Positions 1 to 9,032 of a stretch of DNA of 64,000 bases are shown here, in pieces. The stretch is from Mesorhizobium sp. AR02 (GTDB lineage: Bacteria > Pseudomonadota > Alphaproteobacteria > Rhizobiales > Rhizobiaceae). The notes beneath the pieces were generated by a model. That model ran no database searches. It had not been told where the DNA came from and saw nothing but the letters and a program-made list of their open reading frames with translations. The translations under genes and the position numbers were made by a program. The DNA lies in assembly GCF_024746835.1 (NCBI RefSeq), contig NZ_CP080531.1:2170001-2234000 (forward strand), in the 5' to 3' direction. The first letter of the stretch is position 1. The number at the start of each line of letters is the position of its first letter.

Positions 1-45
1 CGCAACGCTGCGCGCACATCTTGGGCTTGGCACGGGAGGCGTAAA

Positions 46-1296
46 ATGAGCGCGCGCCAGATGAAGTTCGGCGCCTTCCTGTGGGCGACGGGTCACCACA
101 TCGCCGCCTGGCGCCATCCCAAGGCGCATGTGACCGCCGGCATCGACATCGACCATTACATCCAGCTGGCGCGCACGGCGGAAGCGGCCAAGTTCGACAT
201 GATCTTCTGCGAGGACGCCGCCGGTCTGCGCGAGGCCAATGTCGGCATCGCCAGTCAGACGTCGCGTTCGATCGGCTTCGAGCCGATCAGCCTGCTTTCT
301 GCGTTAGCTGCGCAGACCAGCCGCATCGGTCTCGTCTCCACGGCCTCGACGAGCTACAACGAGCCCTATGGCCTGGCGCGAACCTTCCTGTCACTCGACC
401 ATCTGAGCGGCGGCCGGGCCGGCTGGAACCTGGTGACATCGGCCAGTCCGATCGAAGCCGCCAATTTCGGCGCGACGGGCCTCAAGCCCCACGCCGACCG
501 CTACGAGCGAGCGCGCGAATTCGCCGAGGTGGTCACCGGCCTTTGGCACGGCAAGGCTTCCGGTCACGACGGCCAGAGCTTTTCGGTGCGTGACCCGCTC
601 GACCTGCCGCGGTCGCCGCAAGGTGCGCCTGTCATGGTCCAGGCCGGTGCCTCGGATGTCGGCCGCGACCTTGCCGCCCGCACCGCCGACGTGGTCTTCA
701 CGGCGGCGCAAACCTTCGAGGAAGCGAAGGCCTTCTACGACGATCTCAAGGGGCGCATGGCCGCCTATGGACGCGAACCCGACGACATCAAGATCATGCC
801 CGGCGTCTCACCCGTGGTGGCGGAAACCGAGGCCGAAGCCCGGGAGAAGCATGAGGAGTTGCAGGCGCTGATCCCCGACGATGTCGGCGTAGCGCTGCTC
901 TCCAGCTATCTCAGCATCTCCGATCTGTGGCGATATCCGATCGATGGGCCGCTGCCCGAACTGCCGGAGAGCGAAGGGATGAAAAGCCGGCAGGCGCTGG
1001 TCGTCGAGCAATCGCGCCGCGACGGCCTTTCCATTCGCCAGCTTGCCCGCCATTTCGCCGGGGCGCGCGGCCATTGGCGCATCGTCGGGACGGCGGCGCA
1101 GGTCGCCGACGAGTTGCAGGCGCGGTTCGAAGGGGGTGCTGCCGACGGCTTCAATGTCATGCCGTCCTATTTCCCCGGCGAACTCGATGCCTTTGCGACG
1201 CTGGTCGTGCCGGAACTGCAGCGGCGCGGCCTGTTCCGCAGGGATTATGAAGGCTGCACGCTGCGCGACCATCTGGGCCTGAGACAGCCGGCCTGA
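46..1296 (+). CDS. LLM-class flavin-dependent monooxygenase (NtaA/DmoA type)
   Basis: This 416-residue protein looks like an FMN-dependent, luciferase-like monooxygenase of the NtaA/SnaA/DszA group, which uses reduced FMN from a partner reductase to oxidise small organosulfur, aminopolycarboxylate or similar substrates. Visible hallmarks are the N-terminal MKFGAFLWATGHH strand, the EDAAGL segment, the SLDHLSGGRAGWNLVTS stretch with the conserved Asn-Leu-Val-Thr, and the later MVQAGAS motif, all at the spacing of this family; the length is also typical. A GGGAGG ribosome site lies six bases before the ATG. No flavin reductase is adjacent, so the substrate cannot be named. It is followed by a convergent PhzF-like gene. 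Family assignment is firm, the substrate unknown. Confidence 0.85.
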   Translation: MSARQMKFGAFLWATGHHIAAWRHPKAHVTAGIDIDHYIQLARTAEAAKFDMIFCEDAAGLREANVGIASQTSRSIGFEPISLLSALAAQTSRIGLVSTASTSYNEPYGLARTFLSLDHLSGGRAGWNLVTSASPIEAANFGATGLKPHADRYERAREFAEVVTGLWHGKASGHDGQSFSVRDPLDLPRSPQGAPVMVQAGASDVGRDLAARTADVVFTAAQTFEEAKAFYDDLKGRMAAYGREPDDIKIMPGVSPVVAETEAEAREKHEELQALIPDDVGVALLSSYLSISDLWRYPIDGPLPELPESEGMKSRQALVVEQSRRDGLSIRQLARHFAGARGHWRIVGTAAQVADELQARFEGGAADGFNVMPSYFPGELDAFATLVVPELQRRGLFRRDYEGCTLRDHLGLRQPA

Positions 1297-1322
1297 GGTC
1301 GGCAGCTTCTATGCTTCGTCCA

Positions 1323-2039
1323 TCATTCGGGCTGTGCCTGAGACCCTGATGAGCTGCCTATCTCGGGCGCAATATCGGCGTGCAGGCGCGAACGCATGCC
1401 CATGTCCTCGCCTTGCACGACATCGATCGCGCCGCCATGCGGCCAGCCAATGTCCCGCAAATAGCCGGCAAAGGCAGCCGTCGAAGCTCCCGTCGCCGGA
1501 TCCTCGTAGACGCCGCCTGAAGCAAAGGGGTTACGCGTGTGGAAAAGCCGCGGCGTTTCGGCATAGGCCAGCAGGATCGTCACCAGCCCATCGCGACGCA
1601 TCAGGGCTTGCCCGGCTTTCAGCTCGTAGCGCATGGCGGCCAGTGCCTCGCGCGACTTCAGAGCGAGCACGAGGTGGTCGGCGCCGCCATGGATCAGCGC
1701 CGCCGGAATGGCCGGATCGAGATCGCTTGGCGAATAGCCGAACAATGCCAGCGCCTCGGCGATCAGTTCCGGCGGCGCCGGCTTGCTGCGTGTCGGCGGC
1801 GACTGCAAGGCGGCGGCGATGGTGGCGTGACCGCAGAAGGGAACCTCGGTTTCCGGGGAGAAATAGCGCACTCGCCAGTTGTCCCCATCCGGCGCGGCAA
1901 AGGCGGTTTCCGAGAACCCGACCTCCGCCGCCAGACGCTGCATCTCGACCGCATCGGGCAAGATATCGCCGATCAACACCCCGGCAGGATTGCCACCGGT
2001 GTTGCCATCCGAAAAAGCCGCGATTTTCAGAACGTCCAT
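1323..2039 (-). CDS. PhzF family isomerase-like protein
   Basis: The 238-residue product belongs to the PhzF/YddE family, whose members have the diaminopimelate-epimerase fold and isomerise or epimerise small metabolites. The family signature is visible as an N-terminal GGNPAGV segment, the GFSETAFA motif carrying the catalytic Glu, a GHATIAAA motif, and a C-terminal EDPATGAS motif. It is shorter than the usual 260-300 residues, mainly in the middle. A GGTGAGGA ribosome site precedes the ATG. It is read in the same direction as xdhC but about 90 bases beyond it, so co-transcription with the purine operon is possible but not shown. The substrate cannot be inferred. Confidence 0.85.
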   Translation of the reverse strand: MDVLKIAAFSDGNTGGNPAGVLIGDILPDAVEMQRLAAEVGFSETAFAAPDGDNWRVRYFSPETEVPFCGHATIAAALQSPPTRSKPAPPELIAEALALFGYSPSDLDPAIPAALIHGGADHLVLALKSREALAAMRYELKAGQALMRRDGLVTILLAYAETPRLFHTRNPFASGGVYEDPATGASTAAFAGYLRDIGWPHGGAIDVVQGEDMGMRSRLHADIAPEIGSSSGSQAQPE

Positions 2040-2130
2040 GTATCCTCACCTCATGCCGCAATGCCGGGTGGATACCGCAAATGCATCTTTCCTGCGATTG
2101 AAAAACGGACAGGCCGACCGGCAGTCTTGG

Positions 2131-3135
2131 CTAACCGGCCATCACCTTGTCCTGCTGGACCTGATGGGCGGCATTTGACGCTGCGGTGTGAACCACCAGC
2201 GCCGTCATGATCTCGGCTGCCGCAAGTGCGGCAATCACCGGCGGGCGCTTGTCCTTGACCGCGTCGCCGCCGATCGGCGAGACGAGACGGGCAAACTCCG
2301 CTTCTGTCCCTTCAGCGGATTTCAGGAACCAGTTCCTGAAGGTCGCTTTCTTGGTTTTCGAGCCGATCATACCGACATAGGCTGCGTCGTCGCGCTTCAG
2401 CGCTTCGGCGACGACCAGGAAATCCAGCGCATGGTCATGGGTGAGGATGGCGAAGGCGGTGCCGGCGGGAGCGTTGCGCACCTCGGCCTCGGGCATCGGC
2501 GTCAGCCGCGTCTCGACGGTTTCCGGCATGCCTTCCAGCGCCTCGGCGCGGGTCTCGATGACGACTGCATGAACGGGAAGCAGCGCAATCGTTGACGCTA
2601 GCGCCTGTCCGACATGGCCGCCGCCGAAGATGTAGACATGCGGCAGATGCGCTTCCTCGGCCTCCGCGGCCGCAACCAGTTCGGCAGCGAGCGCGGCATC
2701 GACAAGCCGGATCAAGACTTCGACACGCCCGCCACAGCATTGGCCGATCTCCGGCCCGAGCGGGACGTCGAGTGTGGCGCAGACTTCATCGACCTCGATG
2801 CGGGCTTCTTTACCCTCCCCCTTGTGGGGAGGGTCGGACGACGCAGTCGTCCGGGGTGGGGCGCCTTCGAACGCCGCACCCCCACCCCGGCCGGCTTTGC
2901 CGGCCGACCCTCCCCACAAGGTGGAGGGTGAAGACGCTACCATCTGCCGGGCTTTGTCGATGGCCATGTATTCGAGCTGGCCGCCGCCGATCGTACCGAA
3001 AATCGCCCCCCGTGAGACGAGCATGAAGGCGCCCTTCTCGCGCGGCGTCGAGCCTTTGGTGCCCGCCACCTCGACCAGCGCAAGCCGGGGGGTGCTGGCA
3101 AGAAAGGCTTTCAGGCTTTGCACTTTCGAGTTCAT
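2131..3135 (-). CDS. xdhC: Xanthine dehydrogenase accessory protein XdhC, with in-frame repeat insert
   Basis: XdhC binds molybdenum cofactor, helps its sulfuration and inserts it into xanthine dehydrogenase. The 334-residue protein has the N-terminal CoxI/XdhC domain (MLVSRGAIFGTIGGGQLEY) and a C-terminal Rossmann domain with YIFGGGHVGQALA and later YVGMIGSKTK. The conserved GQCCGG cysteine pair lies between them. About residues 69-109 have no family counterpart: they are encoded by a 120-bp palindromic repeat lying in frame inside the gene, giving a Gly/Pro/Ser-rich loop. Because 120 is a multiple of three and no stop is created, the gene remains open. It is the last gene of the uraH-xdhA-xdhB-xdhC operon, about 60 bases after xdhB. 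The start is the ATG that follows GGGAACG. Confidence 0.9.
   Translation of the reverse strand: MNSKVQSLKAFLASTPRLALVEVAGTKGSTPREKGAFMLVSRGAIFGTIGGGQLEYMAIDKARQMVASSPSTLWGGSAGKAGRGGGAAFEGAPPRTTASSDPPHKGEGKEARIEVDEVCATLDVPLGPEIGQCCGGRVEVLIRLVDAALAAELVAAAEAEEAHLPHVYIFGGGHVGQALASTIALLPVHAVVIETRAEALEGMPETVETRLTPMPEAEVRNAPAGTAFAILTHDHALDFLVVAEALKRDDAAYVGMIGSKTKKATFRNWFLKSAEGTEAEFARLVSPIGGDAVKDKRPPVIAALAAAEIMTALVVHTAASNAAHQVQQDKVMAG
2811..2930. repeat. 120-bp palindromic repeat element inside xdhC
   Basis: Two 26-base arms (2812-2837 and 2904-2929) are inverted copies with one mismatch, each beginning ACCCTCC and containing TTGTGGGGAGGGTCGG or its complement. Inside are a second inverted pair (CCGGGGTGGGG / CCCCACCCCGG) and small hairpins CGACGCAGTCG and CGGCCGGCTTTGCCGGCCG. 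The architecture is that of the short non-autonomous palindromic elements dispersed in rhizobial genomes, usually between genes; here it sits within a coding region. Confidence 0.85.
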
Positions 3136-3197
3136 CTTTTGCGTTCCCGAGTGGGAAATATAGCGTTTTCAGGCGCGATTTGCACGTTTAGGCTCGA

Positions 3198-5564
3198 TCA
3201 GCCCAGTTTTGCGGCTTCCCGCTTCAACCTCTCGATCGCCATCAGCACGCGTTCCGGCGTTGCCGGCGCATCGAGGCGCGGGCAGATCTTGTGGTCGGCG
3301 ACGCTGGCCACTGCATCCGACAGCGCGTGCAGCACCGACATGCCGTGCGGCAGCGGCGGCTCGCCGACTGCCTTGGAGCGATGGATGGTCGGCTCATAGG
3401 CCTGCGACCAGTCGGTCAGCGCCACGTTGAAAATCTTCGGGCGGTCGGACGCGAGCGGGATCTTGTAGGTCGACGGCGCGTGCGTGCGCAGCCGGCCCTT
3501 GTCGTCCCACCACAGTTCCTCCGTCGTCAGCCAGCCCATGCCCTGGATGAAGCCACCCTCGACCTGGCCGATGTCGATCGCCGTGTTCAGCGAACGGCCA
3601 CAATCGTGCAGGATGTCGGCGCGCTCGACGACATATTCGCCGGTCAGCGTGTCGACCGACACTTCCGAACAGGCCGCGCCATAGGCGTAATAGTAGAAGG
3701 CATGGCCCTGACCCTTGCTGCGATCCCAATGGATTTTCGGCGTCTTGTAGAAGCCGGCAGCGGAAAGCTGGACGCGCGCGATGTAGGCCTGCTTGACCAG
3801 GTCGTTGAAGCTGACCTCCTGGTTGCCGACGCGGACGCGATTGGGCAGGAACACCACCTGGTCGACCGGCACTTGATACTTTTCGGCGGCGAAATCGGTT
3901 AGCCGCTTGCGGATCTGGCGGGCGGCGTTCTGCGCCGCCATGCCGTTGAGGTCAGCGCCGGAGGATGCCGCCGTCGGTGCCGTGTTCGGCACCTTGGCGG
4001 TGGTGGTGGCGGTGATTTTCACCCGCTCGAGATCGATCTGGAATTCCTCCGCCACAACCTGTGCCACCTTGAGGTGCAGGCCCTGCCCCATTTCGGTGCC
4101 GCCATGGTTCATGTGCACCGAGCCGTCGGCATAGACATGCACCAGCGCACCGGCCTGGTTGGACTCGGTCTTGGTGAAGGAGATGCCGAACTTGACCGGG
4201 GTCAGCGCCAAGCCGCGCTTGATGAAACGGCTGTTGGCGTTGAAGGCCTGTATCTCCCGCCGACGCCGCGCATAGTTGGCGCTTTCCTCAAGCTCGGCGA
4301 CGATGCGCTGGATGATGTTGTCTTCGACCTTCTGGTGATAGGGCGTGACGCAGCGCGCGCCGATCGCCTCCATCGGGTCATAAAAATTCCGCTTGCGGAT
4401 ATCGAGCGGATCCTTGCCGACTGCGAACGCGACCTCGTCGATGACGCGCTCGGCGCCGATCATGCCTTGTGGGCCGCCGAAGCCGCGGAAGGCCGTGTTG
4501 GATACGGTGTTGGTGTAAAGCGGTGCCGACTTGGCGTGGACGTTCGGATAGAAATAGGCGTTGTCGCAATGGAACAGCGCGCGGTCGCCGACCGGACCGG
4601 ACAGGTCGGCCGAAAAGCCGGCATTGAGTGCGAACATGAAGTCGACGCCGAGGATATTGCCCTCATTGTCGAAGCCGACCTCATAGTCGATGGCGAAATC
4701 GTGCCGCTTGCCGGTGGCGGTCATATCCTCGTCGCGGTCGAGCCTGACCTTCACGGCCCGTTTGTGCTTCTTGGCCGCGATCGCGGCGATTGCCGCGCAC
4801 TGGTTGGCCTGAGTTTCCTTGCCGCCGAAGCCGCCGCCCATGCGCCGAACTTCGACCGTCACCGCATGGCTCGGCACGCCGAGCACATGGGAAACGAGAT
4901 GCTGGGTCTCGCTCGGCCCCTGGGTTGAGCAATAGACCGTAACTTCGTCGTCTTCGCCCGGCAGGGCCAACGACACCTGGCCCTCGAGGTAGAAGTGGTC
5001 CTGTCCGCCAAGCTTCATGCGCCCTTTCACCCGACGGGGCGCGGCAGCGATCGCAGCAGCCGCATCGCCGCGCCGCAATGTCAACGGGGTGGTGACCAGC
5101 CTGTCCTTGATCGGATCCAGCGGCCAGATGCCGAGGATGGCGGGAAGCTCATCATATTCGATCTTGGCCAGGCGCGCCGCGCGCCGCGCTGCATCCCGTG
5201 TTTCAGCGATGACCGCGAAGATCGGCTGGCCAAAGAACTGCACCGTGCCTTCCGCGAGCACCGGATCGTCATGCATGTTGCTGGGGGAGACGTCGTTTTC
5301 GCCGGGCACATCGGCATAGGTCAGCACATCGACGACGCCGGAGGCTGTCCGCACGGCCGAGAGGTCGACACTCTTCAGGGTGCCATGCGCCACCTTCGAC
5401 AGACCGAGCCCGACATGCAGCGTGCCGGCCGGTTCCGGCATGTCGTCGATATAGACGGCGGTGCCGCTGACATGCTTGTGGGCCGAGTCATGGCGCTGAT
5501 CGGTGGCGACGCCGCCGGCGATCTTCTCGGCCTTGAGATTTGATGTGGCGTGCTTGTTCATCAT
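3198..5564 (-). CDS. xdhB: Xanthine dehydrogenase, molybdopterin-binding subunit XdhB
   Basis: The 788-residue large subunit holds the molybdenum cofactor and hydroxylates hypoxanthine and xanthine to urate. Family motifs are clear: SGTAVYIDDMP near the N-terminus, GQPIFAVIAET, the GGGFGGKETQ molybdopterin loop, AFRGFGGPQG with the substrate-binding region, the GTEMGQGLHLK motif, and KAVGEPPLPHG near residue 750 containing the catalytic Glu. The length matches bacterial XdhB. Its ATG overlaps the xdhA stop by four bases, indicating translational coupling, and xdhC follows. The enzyme is a cytoplasmic heterotetramer with XdhA. Confidence 0.96.
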   Translation of the reverse strand: MMNKHATSNLKAEKIAGGVATDQRHDSAHKHVSGTAVYIDDMPEPAGTLHVGLGLSKVAHGTLKSVDLSAVRTASGVVDVLTYADVPGENDVSPSNMHDDPVLAEGTVQFFGQPIFAVIAETRDAARRAARLAKIEYDELPAILGIWPLDPIKDRLVTTPLTLRRGDAAAAIAAAPRRVKGRMKLGGQDHFYLEGQVSLALPGEDDEVTVYCSTQGPSETQHLVSHVLGVPSHAVTVEVRRMGGGFGGKETQANQCAAIAAIAAKKHKRAVKVRLDRDEDMTATGKRHDFAIDYEVGFDNEGNILGVDFMFALNAGFSADLSGPVGDRALFHCDNAYFYPNVHAKSAPLYTNTVSNTAFRGFGGPQGMIGAERVIDEVAFAVGKDPLDIRKRNFYDPMEAIGARCVTPYHQKVEDNIIQRIVAELEESANYARRRREIQAFNANSRFIKRGLALTPVKFGISFTKTESNQAGALVHVYADGSVHMNHGGTEMGQGLHLKVAQVVAEEFQIDLERVKITATTTAKVPNTAPTAASSGADLNGMAAQNAARQIRKRLTDFAAEKYQVPVDQVVFLPNRVRVGNQEVSFNDLVKQAYIARVQLSAAGFYKTPKIHWDRSKGQGHAFYYYAYGAACSEVSVDTLTGEYVVERADILHDCGRSLNTAIDIGQVEGGFIQGMGWLTTEELWWDDKGRLRTHAPSTYKIPLASDRPKIFNVALTDWSQAYEPTIHRSKAVGEPPLPHGMSVLHALSDAVASVADHKICPRLDAPATPERVLMAIERLKREAAKLG

Positions 5565-7042
5565 GCCGCCTCGTTGCGTGACACCTGGAATGGTGCCTTT
5601 GTGCCCGTGGTTTCGACAAAGAAGCGCAGCAATAGGTTTTTCGCCGCCAGAGCCCGGTATTCGGCTGACGCCCGCATGTCGGTGAGCGGTGTGAAATCCC
5701 TGGCGTATTCGGCCATCGCCGTCTCAACCGTCTCTTCGCTCCACGGCTTGCCGAGCAGTGCCTTCTCGACAGCAGACGCCCGCTTCGGCGTCGCAGCCAT
5801 GCCGCCATAGGCAATGCGCACATCCGCGACCGTGCCGTCCTTGGCCAACGTCAGGAAGAAGGCGCCGAGTGCTGCGGTGATGTCCTCGTCGCGGCGCTTC
5901 GTAATCTTGTAGACGGCAAATTTTTCTCCCTTGGCCGGCACGGGCACGTGCACCGCCTCGACGAACTCGCCCGGCTGCCGGTCCTGCTTGCCATAGGCAA
6001 TGAAGAAGGTTTCCAGCGGGATCGTCCGCCGCTTCTTGCCCTTGCGCAGCGTCAGGCGCGCGCCGAGCGCGATCAAGGGCGGCGGCGTGTCGCCGATCGG
6101 CGAGCCGTTGGCGATGTTGCCGCCGATGGTGCCCATGTTGCGCACCTGTTCGCCGCCGATACGGTCGAACAGCGGGCCAAGCGCCGGGATGCGTTTAGCA
6201 AGCGTCGAGAAGGCTTCGGTGTAGGTGACGCCGGCGCCGATTGATATCACGCCCTTGTCTTCGGAGATGGTGCACAGCCCGTCGAGATTGCCGATGAAGA
6301 CCACCGGCGAGATGTCTCGCATGTGCTTGGTCACCCACAGGCCGACATCGGTCGAACCGGCGACGATGGTGGCGCCGGGTTCCTTGTCGAGCACGGCGGC
6401 GAAATCATCGACATTGGCCGGTACGATGAGCCGTGCCTTGCCGACCCCGATCTCGACCCGCGCGCCGTCGTGCATGGCTTCGAGCCTTGCCGTGATTGCC
6501 TTGCGCTCCACCGCCAGAGGATCCTTGGCCGCCTTGCCGTAGCTGGAGATGGCGTGCGCGGCACGCATGATCGCCTCATAGCCGGTGCAGCGGCAGAGAT
6601 TGCCTTGCAAAGTCTTTTCGATCGCCGCGTTCGACGGATCGGGCGATTTCATCCACAGGCCGTAGAGCGACATGACGAAGCCCGGCGTGCAGAAACCGCA
6701 TTGCGAACCGTGGAAATCGACCATCGCCTGCTGGACGGGATGCAACTGGCCAGGCTCGCCGCGCAGATGCTCGACCGTCACGACATGGGTGCCGTCGAGC
6801 GAGCCGAGGAAGCGGATGCAGGCATTGACGCTTTCATAGACCAGCCCACCAGCCGAGAGTTTGCCGACCAGCACCGTGCAGGCGCCGCAATCGCCCTCGG
6901 CACAGCCTTCCTTGGTGCCGCGCAGCGAACGGTCGAGCCGAAGCCAGTCGAGCAAGGTCGCGTCGGGTGTCACCGACGACAGCACGACATCCCTGCCATT
7001 CAGGATGAAGCGGATCTCGTTTCGGATGGAAATCTTGGCCAT
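5561..7042 (-). CDS. xdhA: Xanthine dehydrogenase, iron-sulfur/FAD subunit XdhA
   Basis: The 493-residue small subunit passes electrons from the Mo site through two [2Fe-2S] clusters to FAD and NAD+. The plant-type ferredoxin domain shows CAEGDCGACTVLVG near residue 48. The second cluster domain shows CGFCTPGFVMS and CRCTGYEAI around residues 115-155. The FAD domain follows from about residue 200 with IVAGSTDVGLW and IGGNIANGSPIGD, and the C-terminal CO dehydrogenase flavoprotein domain ends the protein. It lies three bases downstream of uraH and overlaps xdhB by four bases, so the three are one transcript. Confidence 0.96.
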   Translation of the reverse strand: MAKISIRNEIRFILNGRDVVLSSVTPDATLLDWLRLDRSLRGTKEGCAEGDCGACTVLVGKLSAGGLVYESVNACIRFLGSLDGTHVVTVEHLRGEPGQLHPVQQAMVDFHGSQCGFCTPGFVMSLYGLWMKSPDPSNAAIEKTLQGNLCRCTGYEAIMRAAHAISSYGKAAKDPLAVERKAITARLEAMHDGARVEIGVGKARLIVPANVDDFAAVLDKEPGATIVAGSTDVGLWVTKHMRDISPVVFIGNLDGLCTISEDKGVISIGAGVTYTEAFSTLAKRIPALGPLFDRIGGEQVRNMGTIGGNIANGSPIGDTPPPLIALGARLTLRKGKKRRTIPLETFFIAYGKQDRQPGEFVEAVHVPVPAKGEKFAVYKITKRRDEDITAALGAFFLTLAKDGTVADVRIAYGGMAATPKRASAVEKALLGKPWSEETVETAMAEYARDFTPLTDMRASAEYRALAAKNLLLRFFVETTGTKAPFQVSRNEAA

Positions 7043-7045
7043 GCC

Positions 7046-7420
7046 TCAACTCCCCCTGTAGGTCGAATAGCCGTAGGGCGAGATCAGCAATGGTACATGA
7101 TAGTGCACCGCTTCCGCCATGCCGAAGCGGATCGGCACGCTGTCGAGGAAGGCCGGCTCGGGCAGCTTTGTGCCCTGGCCGCGCAGATAATCGCCGGCCG
7201 AGAACACCAGCTCGTATTCGCCGGTGCGAAATTCCGCTCCGGCGAGCAGTGGTGCGTCGCAGCGGCCGTCGGCATTGGTGACAACGGTCTTCAGATGTGT
7301 CCGGGCGTCGCCCTCAAGGTGATAAAGCGCGATCGACAATCCAGCCGCCGGCTTGCCGGTCGCCGTGTCCAGCACGTGGGTCGTCAGGCGCCCGCCATCG
7401 GCTTTCGACGTTTCTGCCAT
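7046..7420 (-). CDS. uraH: 5-hydroxyisourate hydrolase (transthyretin-like)
   Basis: This 124-residue protein hydrolyses 5-hydroxyisourate, the first product of urate oxidation, to OHCU. The N-terminal [14 protein letters not shown] segment (with the catalytic His) and the C-terminal [11 protein letters not shown] tail are the two diagnostic signatures of the family. I chose the ATG at 7420 because it follows a GGGAGG ribosome site (7427-7432) by six bases; an earlier in-frame start at 7444 lacks one. It is the first gene of the leftward xdh operon and faces puuE across a region of about 180 bases. The next pathway enzyme, OHCU decarboxylase, is encoded in the facing gene. Confidence 0.95.
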   Translation of the reverse strand: MAETSKADGGRLTTHVLDTATGKPAAGLSIALYHLEGDARTHLKTVVTNADGRCDAPLLAGAEFRTGEYELVFSAGDYLRGQGTKLPEPAFLDSVPIRFGMAEAVHYHVPLLISPYGYSTYRGS

Positions 7421-7603
7421 TGGCCGCCTCCCATCCTGGTACAATCGAACAATAGTGATGAATTGTGCGCCAATTAAAGGCGATGCATAAGTCCCGGTCG
7501 AGCGTAGTGCGACAAAAACACTTTCAAAAATTTTCGGGGGAATGCGCGAGCAGCCCTTTCGATATCCTGATCATAGTTCGGGCGATGCCCGGCCGGAGGG
7601 ACA

Positions 7604-9022
7604 ATGCGTTACATCAGAGACATGCGCGGCTACGGAGCCAACCCGCCGGATCCGAAATGGCCTGGCGGTGCGCATGTCGCCGTACAGTTCGTCGTCAACT
7701 ATGAAGAGGGCGGCGAGAATTGCGTGCTGCACGGCGACAAGGCTTCGGAAGCCTTCCTGTCAGAGATCGTCGGCGCGGCACCCTGGGTCGGCCAGCGCCA
7801 CTGGAACATGGAATCGATCTACGAATATGGCGCGCGGGCCGGCTTCTGGCGGTTGCTGCGCCTGTTCACCGAGGCCGAGGTGCCGATCACCTGCTACGGC
7901 GTCGCCTCAGCACTTGCGCGTTCGCCCGACCAGGTCACGGCCATGCAGGACGCCGGTTGGGAAATCGCCTCGCACGGGCTAAGATGGATCGATTACCGCG
8001 ACCATGCGCCGGAAGATGAACGCCGTGACCTCGAAGCGGCGATCAAGCTGCATTACGAGGTGACCGGCCAGCGCCCGACCGGCTGGTATACGGGCCGCAC
8101 GTCGGTCAACACGGTGCGGCTGGTGGCAGAAGAAGGCGGCTTCGACTACGTCTCCGACACCTATGACGACGAACTGCCCTACTGGTTCGAGCACAGTGGC
8201 GGCACGCAGCTCGTCATCCCCTATACGCTCGACGCCAACGACATGCGCTTCGCCACGCCGCAGGGCTTCAATTCGGGCGACCAGTTCTTCGCCTATCTCA
8301 AGGACAGTTTCGACACGCTCTATGCCGAGGGCAAGGCAGGGCGGCCGCGCATGATGAATATCGGCCTGCATTGCCGCCTCGTCGGGCGGCCGGGCCGGGT
8401 GGCGGCATTGAAGCGCTTCGTCGACTATGTCAGATCGCACGACAAGGTCTGGCTGGCGCGGCGCATCGACATCGCCAGGCACTGGCAGGAGAACCATCCC
8501 TACAAGCCGGCGGCGCTGCGCCCGACGAAAATGGAATTCGAGACCTTCGTTCACACTTTCGGCGGCGTGTTCGAACATTCGCCCTGGATCGCCGAGCGGG
8601 CCTACGAGCTGGAACTCGGTCCGGCGCATGACACGGCAGGTGGCCTGCACAATGCGCTTTGCCGCATCTTCCGTGCCGCCAGCGAGACCGAGCGGCTGGG
8701 CGTGCTCAACGCCCATCCCGACCTTGCCGGCAAGCTGGCCAAGGCCAGGCGGCTGACGGCGGAATCGACCCGGGAACAGGCCTCTGCCGGCCTCGACGCG
8801 CTGACCGACAAGGAACGTGAACTGTTCTCCAAGCTCAACGCGGCCTACGTCACCACCTTCGGCTTCCCCTTTATCATCGCGGTAAAGGGCAAGACCAAGG
8901 AGGAAATCCTTGCCGAATTCGAGGCGCGCATCGGCAACAGCCGCGGCGTCGAATTCGAGACCGCCTGCAAACAGGTCGAGCGCATCGCGCTGCTCCGCCT
9001 CAAAGACATGCTACCGCAATAG
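7604..9022 (+). CDS. puuE: Fused PuuE-type allantoinase and OHCU decarboxylase
   Basis: The 472-residue product joins two steps of urate breakdown. Residues 1 to about 300 are a polysaccharide-deacetylase-fold allantoinase of the PuuE type (RDMRGYGANPPDPKWPGGA start, VNYEEGGE metal-site motif, SHGLRWIDY, TGWYTGRTS). Residues about 310-470 are OHCU decarboxylase (UraD): FGGVFEHSPWIAERA, LNAHPDLAGK with the catalytic His, and TTFGFPFIIAVKGK. The two halves are separate proteins in many bacteria; the fusion would channel OHCU to allantoin and then allantoate, although the decarboxylase acts first. A GGAGGG ribosome site precedes the ATG. It heads the rightward purine operon puuE-allE-allA-deaminase. 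Confidence 0.93.
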   Translation: MRYIRDMRGYGANPPDPKWPGGAHVAVQFVVNYEEGGENCVLHGDKASEAFLSEIVGAAPWVGQRHWNMESIYEYGARAGFWRLLRLFTEAEVPITCYGVASALARSPDQVTAMQDAGWEIASHGLRWIDYRDHAPEDERRDLEAAIKLHYEVTGQRPTGWYTGRTSVNTVRLVAEEGGFDYVSDTYDDELPYWFEHSGGTQLVIPYTLDANDMRFATPQGFNSGDQFFAYLKDSFDTLYAEGKAGRPRMMNIGLHCRLVGRPGRVAALKRFVDYVRSHDKVWLARRIDIARHWQENHPYKPAALRPTKMEFETFVHTFGGVFEHSPWIAERAYELELGPAHDTAGGLHNALCRIFRAASETERLGVLNAHPDLAGKLAKARRLTAESTREQASAGLDALTDKERELFSKLNAAYVTTFGFPFIIAVKGKTKEEILAEFEARIGNSRGVEFETACKQVERIALLRLKDMLPQ

Positions 9023-9032
9023 GTTTGAACCC

